A DNA stretch of 64,000 nucleotides, from NCBI RefSeq assembly GCF_014858725.1, contig NZ_AQGV01000011.1:1-64000 (forward strand), in the 5' to 3' direction. Shown here piece by piece: positions 39,070-48,409 of this stretch. The notes below the pieces were generated by a model. The model saw only the letters and a list, made by a program, of their open reading frames with translations, searched no databases and was not told the origin of the DNA. The stretch comes from Pseudoalteromonas aurantia 208 (GTDB taxonomy: Bacteria; Pseudomonadota; Gammaproteobacteria; Enterobacterales; Alteromonadaceae). The first letter of the stretch is position 1. Each line of letters opens with the position of its first letter. A program made the position numbers and the translations under genes.

Positions 39070-40710
39070 ATGAAGCAATTTATAGAGCAGTTAAACTCCC
39101 GCGTTGTACGGCTGTATGTTGTCGCATTTTCGGTTGCAACTATTTTGATATTGAATGCTTTATTGGTTCATTTATTACACTTGAAAACACATCAAAAGGG
39201 GGTTGAGATTGTAAAAGAGGTACATCAATTAGCGACACAGCATAGAACAAATGAGCAAATTTCAGAAATTGCACAGGAATATGGTTTTGATTCGGTCTTG
39301 TCAGAGGAAGTTGGCGGATCATTAGAACATGAAGTATTTGTATTTGACGGACTGAAATTAACCTTATCACACCCCACCATAATCGAGCAGTACGCAGCTG
39401 TGTTACTCTTTTTTAATGTGTTATTTATTGGTTTTTTAGTTTTCTGTTATCGTTGGTGGCTAGTTTATCGAGTGAGGCCAAAAACCTTCTATTCGCAAAA
39501 TAGGCAAATGAGTACTTCGGGTAGTGTGGCACTGCCCGCTGCAATTGAGCCAAGAAAGTCGGACGACTCACTTTTTAATGTGTTTGCGTTAGTTAAATGG
39601 CGGTATGTCATTGATTCAAAAATAGACGCTCAGCAGCACTTTTCCGTTATTTTAGCAAAGCATTTTTCTAATTATACTAAGTGTTCGGTGAAGTACCTTA
39701 ATTCGGGAGCGCTCGCTGTGACATTTGAGCGCATTCCTTTTGGTGATGTAAGCCAAATTGAGAAGCGATTACATGAAGTTGTTTTTCAGGCGCTTTTAAT
39801 TATGCGTCCAGATTTGTCTCGTAAAACGGTTAAAATCGGTGCCTGTTATTATCAAGCAAGAGCAGATCAAACGCAGGTATACCAGTTAGCCCGTTCAGCG
39901 CTCGCTGTTGCTGTGAACAATGTGTGGCAGCATGTGCATATGGTACCGTTAAACAAAACACATGCAACGACCATGCAAAGTAGTGAAGATGATTTTATAG
40001 CGTATATCCATAAAGGGCAGTTTGTTTTATTTTTTCAGCCTTTGTTTTGTTTCAAGCAACAAGATATTAAACAAAGTGAAGCATTGCTTAGAGTAAGACA
40101 CAGTCAACTGGGTTTAATTTCAGCTAAACAGTTTATTCCACAAATTCACAGTAGTGAGCATATTAACACCTTAGATAAGACTATCGTGACGCATACGTTG
40201 AAAGTGTTACAGAAAGAAGCCAATAAAACAAAGGTAAGTATTAACTTACACTATATCAACTGGTGTGATGAAACATTTGTTAGTTGGCTAGTAAAAAAAA
40301 TCACAGACAGTGGCGTAGCTTCTCGAGTACAATTCGAAGTGTCGGCTTATGACTATTATCATCATCACCGCGCGTTATTATCTGCTTTTAGTCAGCTATC
40401 AAAACTGGGAACGGGTGTGTTGCTGGATCATGTAACCGATGTTTTACCTGGTAAAACACTGCGTGCAATACCTGCGATGGAAGCCATAAAACTGTCTTTT
40501 GAAGTGGTGCACCATATTGATACAAATCAATTGCAGCAACGCAGCGTTCGTCAAATAGTACGACAAGCCGAAAGGGTTGGCATACCTGTTTATGCCGTGG
40601 GCGTTGAGACGCAAGCCGAGCTTAATTGCCTTCAGCAGTTGGGTGTACAAGGTGCTCAGGGGTATTATTTTGCTGAATTACTTCAACAAATTGAATTAGT
40701 CGGATACTAA
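39070..40710 (+). CDS. CsrD/MshH-like protein with degenerate GGDEF and EAL domains
   Basis: A 546-residue protein with two membrane segments (about 13-35 and 108-128) around a short periplasmic loop, then degenerate GGDEF (about 175-300) and EAL (about 310-545) regions. EALLR is present at 337-341, but the catalytic DDFGTG is replaced by LDHVTD and the KID motif by KLS, so cyclic-di-GMP hydrolysis is unlikely. This pattern, plus location just before mreB as in E. coli, suggests CsrD (MshH in Vibrio), which with RNase E controls decay of the CsrB/C small RNAs. E. coli CsrD is longer (646 residues). The identity is a good but unproven inference. Confidence 0.65.
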   Translation: MKQFIEQLNSRVVRLYVVAFSVATILILNALLVHLLHLKTHQKGVEIVKEVHQLATQHRTNEQISEIAQEYGFDSVLSEEVGGSLEHEVFVFDGLKLTLSHPTIIEQYAAVLLFFNVLFIGFLVFCYRWWLVYRVRPKTFYSQNRQMSTSGSVALPAAIEPRKSDDSLFNVFALVKWRYVIDSKIDAQQHFSVILAKHFSNYTKCSVKYLNSGALAVTFERIPFGDVSQIEKRLHEVVFQALLIMRPDLSRKTVKIGACYYQARADQTQVYQLARSALAVAVNNVWQHVHMVPLNKTHATTMQSSEDDFIAYIHKGQFVLFFQPLFCFKQQDIKQSEALLRVRHSQLGLISAKQFIPQIHSSEHINTLDKTIVTHTLKVLQKEANKTKVSINLHYINWCDETFVSWLVKKITDSGVASRVQFEVSAYDYYHHHRALLSAFSQLSKLGTGVLLDHVTDVLPGKTLRAIPAMEAIKLSFEVVHHIDTNQLQQRSVRQIVRQAERVGIPVYAVGVETQAELNCLQQLGVQGAQGYYFAELLQQIELVGY

Positions 40711-40763
40711 AATGAGAGGTAACTCGTAATTTTTATTCTGTGAGTTAAGGCTTTATTGTCAGT

Positions 40764-41679
40764 TTAGATCATATCTCGATACCTGAGCCCGTCTAGACCT
40801 TGTAGCCCGCCAGTGTGTACAAATGTGATATGACTATGAGCAGGGAAATACCCTTGTTCAATGAGGTTCCATAGTGCGTAAAATGCTTTTCCTGTGTAAA
40901 TAGGCTCCAATGGAAGGTTATATACGTGTTTCATCTTTTTACAAAAGAGCCATAGCGTTTTGGAAAACTTACCGTAGCCGCCATCGTGATGATCGCATAA
41001 TAATTGCCAATTATGTTGAATGGCAGCGTTGGGACTTAGCCTAATGATGTCTTGTCGAAGGTACTCGGCGTTTTTTAAAACAGCGACCCCGATTAGCTGT
41101 GTGCTTTCAGGAGTACCGCTAATGAGTCCGGCAAGAGTTCCACCACTGCCTGTAGCACAGACAATATAATCTGTATTATTGAGACTACCGGCTAGTTCTT
41201 TGACCCCCTCAAGTGCGGCATGATTACTCCCACCTTCTGGGATTAAGTGACAATGCGGGAATGTATTACGTAATTCGTTTTGATAAGCGGGTTCGTTACG
41301 TTGTCGATACGTGAGTCTATTTACTGGATATAAATGTAATTTACAGGCTCGAGCCATTTTGATAGTTGGGTTTAATTCATCAATATTGGGTCCTCGGACA
41401 ATAATGTTCCCTTGAATATTATATAGTCTAGCAGCCATTCCTGCGGCATATAGATGATTAGAGAATGGTCCTGAAAACGTTAAAAATGCGTTTTTATTGT
41501 TTTTTTGCATTTCTTTTAGGTTGTATTTAAGTTTGCGCCATTTGTTGCCACTAATTGTTGGGTGTAACAAGTCATCACGTTTAATGTTTAATGTTTAATG
41601 TGATCTGCTGTTTTTGTATGATGGGTGAGGTTACCTGCTGTATTGGTGACTCAGGCCAATCAAATTGAAGAGGGCGCAT
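40764..41679 (-). pseudogene. D-cysteine desulfhydrase/ACC deaminase family gene, frameshifted by a 7-bp repeat
   Basis: The downstream part encodes a PLP-dependent tryptophan-synthase-beta-like enzyme: SGNKWRKLKYN with the Schiff-base Lys, GPFSNHLYA, EGGSNHAALEG and a C-terminal HTGGLQGL motif. The normal N-terminus lies in another frame: from an ATG at 41679 it reads MRPLQFDWPESPIQQ and continues to ITLNIK, then hits three copies of CATTAAA and stops. Two copies would restore the frame to ITLNIKRDDLLHPTISGNK, giving 302 residues, the family's usual size. As it stands the gene is off, unless translation starts internally at a TTG (41570), which would lose the conserved RDD. Either a recent pseudogene, slipped-strand switching, or a sequence error. 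Confidence 0.75.
41580..41600. repeat. Three tandem copies of a heptanucleotide in a coding region
   Basis: TTTAATG (plus strand) occurs three times in succession, with no interruption. The unit length of seven is not a multiple of three, so gain or loss of one unit changes the reading frame of the deaminase-family gene. Two copies would give an intact 302-codon gene. Confidence 0.9.
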
Positions 41680-41893
41680 AGACATATCTCTGATTTTAAG
41701 TGTGATAAGTGTAACAAACCTCTTATATAGAATGAAAATCTCAATAGAATACTGGCAACGAACTAGGCAATAGGGGTAAACTGAGATATTAATTGCTCAA
41801 AGCTTGTGTTTTACCTTGTAAGTACATAGCATAAAGCCTTAATTATAAAAAATAACAACGACCAAATAATTGCCGCTTTTGGGAATGGAATAT

Positions 41894-43921
41894 ATGCGAA
41901 TTGCTCCTTTATCTTTTTTTGTCACTGCCACTTTGATGGCTGCCGGTGTTTTTGCGCAGGATACAGCTACCGTTAATGCCGTTGAGTCAGAGTTAGCTGT
42001 AAAGCAAACTGAGTTAGATAACTATACGCAAATATTAGATAAGCATATTAGTGAAGAAGCTCGGTTACAGTCACAGTTAGCTTTGTTGCGTACACGTTCA
42101 TCTGAGTTAGACAAAGAAAAAAACCAGGCGTTAGATGCAATGAATGAATTGTACAGACGCTTAATTGATGATCCTTCAATTGACATCACAGCCGCGCAAA
42201 CTCGTTATCAACAAGCTGTGGCAACACATAAGCAGAATAAAGATGATATTTCGATGCAGTTGGCGGCGATTGCATCACATCGTAAAGATATCGAACAAAT
42301 CAGAATTACTAAGCACACATTAGTCAATACACTCGAAAGCTTGAAAGACCAGTTAAGCACGGCGCGAGTTGAGCGGTTGCGAAATGAATTTACGCGTGAA
42401 GGTACATTAGAGGTAGAACATACCATTAATTGTAAGCGTACTGAGACATTGGCAGCGTGCGAGCAACGTGGGCAACAGCTCGGACTACAAAAAGCAACTA
42501 AGCGCTTTATTGATCAGGTGTTTGCTAATTTGACAGAACAACGCATTGTTGAACCAAAACGCAATATTGCGGGGGCACAGGTTCAAGTGGTAAATAGCCA
42601 TGTTGTAGGTAGTGCCTTTAGTGGACAGGGGAATTATAGTGTTAATCTAAGTGTGACCATGCGTGGAGACATGAATAATAGTCGTCTTTGTAGCCTGTTA
42701 AATTTAGATAATCGTTTTTGTTCTGAATATGGCACCCCATTGTCTATGGGATATCAAGCAAGCTATCCCACAACATTTAGTGACACGCAGTTAACGTTTA
42801 AAGATTCAACAGATAACATTGGGCAAGTTGAAGTTGCTAAGGTTCAACAACAGCCTATTATAGAGGTCAATACACCTCGAGTTGCAAATACGAAATCAAC
42901 ACCATCTCCTGAAGTTAACTCAGTTTCGGTTACGTTACGCTCAAATGTATATGACGATGAAGTTTTTATAAATGGTGTGAGCTATGGTTCAACAAAGTTA
43001 ACCGTAAAAGTCCCTAAGGGCATTCACGATATTGAAGTCAGAAAGTTAGGATATCAGCCATATAAAGCGCAAGTTAATATTCGCAAAGCGCAAACGATAA
43101 ATGCTCGGCTATCAAAAAAGCCTGAGTCGATTGCTGCACCGACACCGAAAAGTGAGCAAAATACCAAACCTATCAAATTAGCCACGTCGACAGTTACATC
43201 TGCAAGTAACAATGGAATTGTGATTATTCCAGCAGGTACTTTTAAGATGGGAGATTTGACTGGTAATGGTTTGGCAAATGAGAGACCTGTAGTTGAGAAG
43301 GTGCTGAGCAATTCATATGCTATGCAAAATACGGAAGTCACCGTTGCACAATTTAGGTCGTTCATCACCAGTACGGGTTACCAAACTGAAGCTGAAAAAG
43401 GCAAAGGTTGTGCTTATTATAAAAATGGTGAGCCAATATGGGAACTTGATTACAACTGGAATAACCCAGGCTTTAAGCAAGCAGATAACTTCCCTGTGGT
43501 ATGCGTTTCGTATGAAGATGCAAAAGCGTATGCGAATTGGTTATCGGGAGAAAAAGGACAACAGTTTCGCTTGCCCAATGAAGTTGAGTGGGAGTATGCA
43601 GCGAGAGCAAGTACAGCATCAGAATACCCATGGGGCAATGAAATTGGTAAAAATTTAGCAAATTGTGGTTGGTGTGGTAGTGAGTACTCGAATAAGAGTG
43701 CAGCCCCTGTTGGTGAGTTTTCACCAAACAACTATGGTTTGTATGACACTGTTGGGAATGTGTGGGAATGGACTCAAAAGCGCGCGTCACAAGATGATGT
43801 CACGGTCAGAGGTGGTGCTTGGAACTTTGCACCTAGCTTGGCTCGAGTGTCGACTCGGTTAGCACTTGCTGCTGACTTTAGAGCAAATTATATTGGTTTT
43901 CGATTAGTTCGAGAGCGATAA
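41894..43921 (+). CDS. Secreted coiled-coil, PEGA and SUMF1 (FGE-sulfatase) domain protein
   Basis: About 675 residues. A signal peptide (MRIAPLSFFVTATLMAAGVFA) is followed by a coiled coil (about 30-170), an unassigned middle with several Cys, a PEGA domain (about 340-405, VFINGVSYGST...PKGIHDIEVRKLGYQPY) and a SUMF1/FGE domain (about 440-675: IPAGTFKMGD, QNTEVTVAQF, FRLPNEVEWEYAAR, GNVWEWT, RGGAW, IGFRLVR). The conserved catalytic Cys before the arginine of RGG-W...CR is absent (SLARVSTR), so formylglycine formation is unlikely. It is probably a periplasmic structural or binding protein. The ATG at 41894 has GGGAA ahead; a TTG at 41870 is less likely. It precedes mreB by 73 bases on the same strand, which hints at an envelope role. 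Confidence 0.82.
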   Translation: MRIAPLSFFVTATLMAAGVFAQDTATVNAVESELAVKQTELDNYTQILDKHISEEARLQSQLALLRTRSSELDKEKNQALDAMNELYRRLIDDPSIDITAAQTRYQQAVATHKQNKDDISMQLAAIASHRKDIEQIRITKHTLVNTLESLKDQLSTARVERLRNEFTREGTLEVEHTINCKRTETLAACEQRGQQLGLQKATKRFIDQVFANLTEQRIVEPKRNIAGAQVQVVNSHVVGSAFSGQGNYSVNLSVTMRGDMNNSRLCSLLNLDNRFCSEYGTPLSMGYQASYPTTFSDTQLTFKDSTDNIGQVEVAKVQQQPIIEVNTPRVANTKSTPSPEVNSVSVTLRSNVYDDEVFINGVSYGSTKLTVKVPKGIHDIEVRKLGYQPYKAQVNIRKAQTINARLSKKPESIAAPTPKSEQNTKPIKLATSTVTSASNNGIVIIPAGTFKMGDLTGNGLANERPVVEKVLSNSYAMQNTEVTVAQFRSFITSTGYQTEAEKGKGCAYYKNGEPIWELDYNWNNPGFKQADNFPVVCVSYEDAKAYANWLSGEKGQQFRLPNEVEWEYAARASTASEYPWGNEIGKNLANCGWCGSEYSNKSAAPVGEFSPNNYGLYDTVGNVWEWTQKRASQDDVTVRGGAWNFAPSLARVSTRLALAADFRANYIGFRLVRER

Positions 43922-43961
43922 ATAACAATTACGATGGGTGGCAGAATTGTTTGCCACTTGA

Positions 43962-45037
<1,076 letters not shown>

Positions 45038-45038
<1 letters not shown>

Positions 45039-45880
45039 TGAATTTACTCTTTGGGCGTACTATTTCATTACAACTGCGACTGTCTGTCGCAGTTGTGCTG
45101 AGTGTGCTATTAATCTTTGGGGATCGTTATACTCAAGGTGGCACACTCGTGAGAACGAGCTTACACACTTTAGTGAGTCCGTTATTGTATTTCGCAAATG
45201 TTCCCTATGAGATTTTTGATATTGGTGCTAAAAGCTTGCACACACGGGATCAACTCAGGCAAGAAAATAATCTCTTGAAAGAAAAGCAGCTGTTACAAAG
45301 CGAGCAACTTCAACAGCTGGCATTTCTGAAAAAAGAAAATCAAGAACTTCGAGCCTTATTGAATGCATCAGCTCGTCAGAGTAATACTCGGCTTATCGCT
45401 CAGGTTCTCTCAGTACATTCAAACCCTTATAGCCATCAAGTGGTGGTTAACAGGGGAACAATTGATGGTATTACGGAAGGCCAAGCTGTTATTGATGAGA
45501 TGGGAGTGGTGGGTCAGCTTGCACAAGTTGGTACAACGACCTCTAGAGTACTGTTGATGACAGATATCACTCATGCAACCCCAGTGCGAATTTTGCGTAA
45601 TGACGTGCGGACGGTGATTGAAGGTATTGGTAAAATAAATAGCCTCAAATTATCTCATGTACCACATAGTTTAGATGTACGTATCGGAGATGTATTGGTT
45701 ACCTCGGGACTTGGAGGGGTTTTTCCTGAAGGGTACCCTGTTGCTGTGGTGACAAATATCAATAGAGATGAAGGTTTGCCGTTTGCACAAGTGTATGCGG
45801 AACCAGTGGCACAGCTAGATCGAATTCGTTTATTGGTTGTATTAGGAAAGTCAGCACAAGAGACATTAAGTAATGATTAA
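45038..45880 (+). CDS. mreC: Rod shape-determining protein MreC
   Basis: MreC, 280 residues: a short cytoplasmic tail, one membrane helix (about 11-30), a coiled coil (about 65-105, RQENNLLKEKQLLQSEQLQ) and a periplasmic beta-barrel domain (about 110-270). It links cytoplasmic MreB to the wall enzymes PBP2-RodA. The start overlaps mreB by one base and the 3' end overlaps mreD by eight bases, as usual for this operon. The C-terminus is shorter than in E. coli MreC (367 residues), which carries an extra low-complexity tail. Confidence 0.96.
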
Positions 45881-46352
45881 ACGTAGTTATTTTTTAGTTG
45901 CTTTAAGTATCTTTTTTGCTTTGGTAATGGCATTAATGCCATTACCAATTTCGGCTGAACCGTTTCGACCTGATTGGGTATTATTAGTATTGATGTATTG
46001 GTCTCTTGCGGTGCCACATCGCGTCAATATAGGCTGGGCCTGGATAACGGGTTTAGTTATAGATTTGGCTATGGGTTCACCACTGGGCGTAAATTCTTTA
46101 ACATATTCTGTATGTATTTATATTACCGTGAGTAATTTCCAAAAAATCCGCAATTTCTCAATTTGGCAACAAGCAGTTTTGATCGGGTTGTTTTTGACCT
46201 TATATCATTTATTGCAGTTTTGGCTAAATCACTTTCTGCTCGATATTTATTTCAGTCCACACTATTTATGGCCAGCCTTTACGGGCATGTTATGTTGGCC
46301 CTGGATTTTTTTACTGCTCCGTAAATATCGACGCCAATTTAGGATTCGTTAA
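45873..46352 (+). CDS. mreD: Rod shape-determining protein MreD
   Basis: MreD, a 159-residue integral membrane protein with about five hydrophobic segments and the conserved PFRPDWVLLVLMYWSLAVPHRV motif after the first helix. It stabilises the MreBCD-RodA-PBP2 elongation complex. It overlaps mreC by eight bases and the maf gene by one base. Confidence 0.95.
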   Translation: MIKRSYFLVALSIFFALVMALMPLPISAEPFRPDWVLLVLMYWSLAVPHRVNIGWAWITGLVIDLAMGSPLGVNSLTYSVCIYITVSNFQKIRNFSIWQQAVLIGLFLTLYHLLQFWLNHFLLDIYFSPHYLWPAFTGMLCWPWIFLLLRKYRRQFRIR

Positions 46353-46924
46353 TGATCCCTTTATATTTAGCGTCAGCTTCAGCAAGACGAAAGCAATTAC
46401 TTACTCAATTGGGCTATGAATTTGAACAGTTTAGTGTTGATGCAGATGAAACACAGTTGCCATATGAATCAGCGTTAGAATATGTCGAACGACTGGCAAT
46501 ACTAAAAGCCCAATCGGGCGTCGCTATGGGGTATATTGACCGGCCAGTTTTAGGTAGTGACACGGTTGTTGTCATCGATGGTGATGCACTGGGCAAGCCT
46601 ATTGATAAAGATAACTTTATGGCGACAATGCAGCGTTTATCTGGCCGTACACACCAAGTATTGACCGCTATTGCATTGGCAACAGAGGAGCGGGTGATTA
46701 GCTCAGTTGTGAGTACAGATGTAACCTTTAAAACACTAAGTGAATTGGAAATGAGTGATTATTGGTTAAGTAATGAGCCTCAAGATAAAGCGGGTGGTTA
46801 TGGTATTCAAGGTCTAGGTGGGCGTTTTGTAACCAATATATCAGGTAGCTATTTTGCCGTTGTCGGCTTACCTTTATATGAGACCGAGGCATTAGTCCAA
46901 CAATTTGTAGTGGAGATAACATGA
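46352..46924 (+). CDS. yhdE: Maf-family nucleoside triphosphate pyrophosphatase (YhdE-like)
   Basis: A 190-residue Maf/YhdE-type enzyme that hydrolyses dTTP, UTP and modified pyrimidine triphosphates to monophosphates. The signature LASASARRKQLLTQLGY is at residues 5-21, followed by VLGSDTVVVIDG with the metal-binding Asp and SGRTHQVLTA. Length is normal (E. coli 197). It lies between mreD and rng with overlaps on both sides, the same order as in E. coli (mreD-yhdE-rng). Confidence 0.93.
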   Translation: MIPLYLASASARRKQLLTQLGYEFEQFSVDADETQLPYESALEYVERLAILKAQSGVAMGYIDRPVLGSDTVVVIDGDALGKPIDKDNFMATMQRLSGRTHQVLTAIALATEERVISSVVSTDVTFKTLSELEMSDYWLSNEPQDKAGGYGIQGLGGRFVTNISGSYFAVVGLPLYETEALVQQFVVEIT

Positions 46925-48393
46925 GTAGTGAATTACTGATTAATGTTACGCCGAGTGAGAGTCGTGTTGCACTAATTGAAAATGGTGTTCTCCAAGAAGT
47001 TCAAGTTGAGCGTATAGGCAATTTAGGTATTGTTGGTAATATTTATTTTGGCAAAGTAAGCCGCGTTTTACCGGGTATGCAAGCTGCATTTGTGGATATT
47101 GGTTTGGAAAAAGCAGCATTTTTACATGCTTCAGATATCGTCAATAGTGCTTCTTTTGAAGAAGGGGTGGATGATCAGCCAGTAAAAAAAGTTCAAGATA
47201 TACGAGAGTTGGTTAAGCAAGGCCAATTTATTATGGTACAAGTGGTGAAAGATCCACTCGGCACCAAAGGAGCGAGATTAACAACAGATATAACAATTCC
47301 TTCTCGTTATTTGGTCTTTATGCCAGATGCGACTCATGTAGGCGTGAGTCAGCGAATAGAAACAGAAGAAGAACGCAGTCGATTAAAAAAGATTGTCTCG
47401 CACTATAATGATGAAAATGGTGGTTTTATTGTTCGCACCGCGGCAGAAGGTGCTACTGAAGCGGAATTACAACATGATGCACAGTTTCTAAAAAAACTGT
47501 GGCAAAAAATAGTGAGTCGAAGAAAAAAAGCTAGTAAAGCCAGTATTCTACATGAAGATTTGACACTCGCTTTTCGAACGCTACGGGATTATGTTGGTGA
47601 AGACATGGAGCGTATTCGTGTTGATTCTAAGCTGACTTATCAAGAGCTAAAAGAATTTACCGAAGAATTTGTCCCACTGCTTGCACAAGTGCTTGAATAT
47701 TATCCTGGTGAGCGGCCAATCTTTGATCTGTTTGATGTCGAAAGTGAGATTCAAAAGGCTTTGCATCGAAAAGTTGATTTGAAGTCAGGTGGTTATTTGA
47801 TCATTGATCAAACTGAGGCAATGACGACGGTTGATGTGAATACCGGAGCCTTTGTAGGACATAGGAATTTAGAAGAAACCATTTTTAACACAAATGTTGA
47901 AGCTACCTCCGCGATCGCTCGTCAGCTTAGGTTAAGAAATCTGGGCGGCATTATTATTATCGACTTTATAGATATGATATCAGACGAGCATAAACGTCGA
48001 GTTTTACATTCTTTGGAAACGGCACTCGCAAAAGATAGAGCAAAGGCAAATATAAATGGATTGTCAGCACTTGGCCTAGTTGAAATGACACGTAAACGTA
48101 CGCGTGAAAGTTTAGAGCATATTCTGTGTGGGGTGTGTCCAGCATGCTCTGGTAGAGGATCATTAAAAACAGTTGAAACGGTTTGTTATGAGATCTTGCG
48201 TGAAATTGTTCGGGTAAATAGAGCATATGATTCAGATAAATTCATGGTATATGCTTCACCCGCTGTGAGTGAAGCACTGACAAACGATGAGTATCATAAC
48301 TTGGCTGAATTGGAACTATTCATTGGAAAACCAGTCAGTATTCAAATAGAGAGTTTATACAGTCAAGAACAATTTGATGTTGTCATGATGTAA
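46921..48393 (+). CDS. rng: Ribonuclease G
   Basis: RNase G, 490 residues (E. coli 489), an endonuclease of the RNase E/G family that matures the 5' end of 16S rRNA and decays some messages. An S1 domain occupies about residues 35-130. The catalytic metal ligands are in TVDVNTGAFVG (near 305) and IIIDFIDM (near 347), and the zinc-link CGVCPACSGRG follows near residue 404. The start overlaps maf by four bases (ATGA). It lacks the scaffold tail of RNase E. Confidence 0.97.
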   Translation: MSSELLINVTPSESRVALIENGVLQEVQVERIGNLGIVGNIYFGKVSRVLPGMQAAFVDIGLEKAAFLHASDIVNSASFEEGVDDQPVKKVQDIRELVKQGQFIMVQVVKDPLGTKGARLTTDITIPSRYLVFMPDATHVGVSQRIETEEERSRLKKIVSHYNDENGGFIVRTAAEGATEAELQHDAQFLKKLWQKIVSRRKKASKASILHEDLTLAFRTLRDYVGEDMERIRVDSKLTYQELKEFTEEFVPLLAQVLEYYPGERPIFDLFDVESEIQKALHRKVDLKSGGYLIIDQTEAMTTVDVNTGAFVGHRNLEETIFNTNVEATSAIARQLRLRNLGGIIIIDFIDMISDEHKRRVLHSLETALAKDRAKANINGLSALGLVEMTRKRTRESLEHILCGVCPACSGRGSLKTVETVCYEILREIVRVNRAYDSDKFMVYASPAVSEALTNDEYHNLAELELFIGKPVSIQIESLYSQEQFDVVMM

Positions 48394-48409
48394 GGCGGCA
48401 CGGGGTTAA

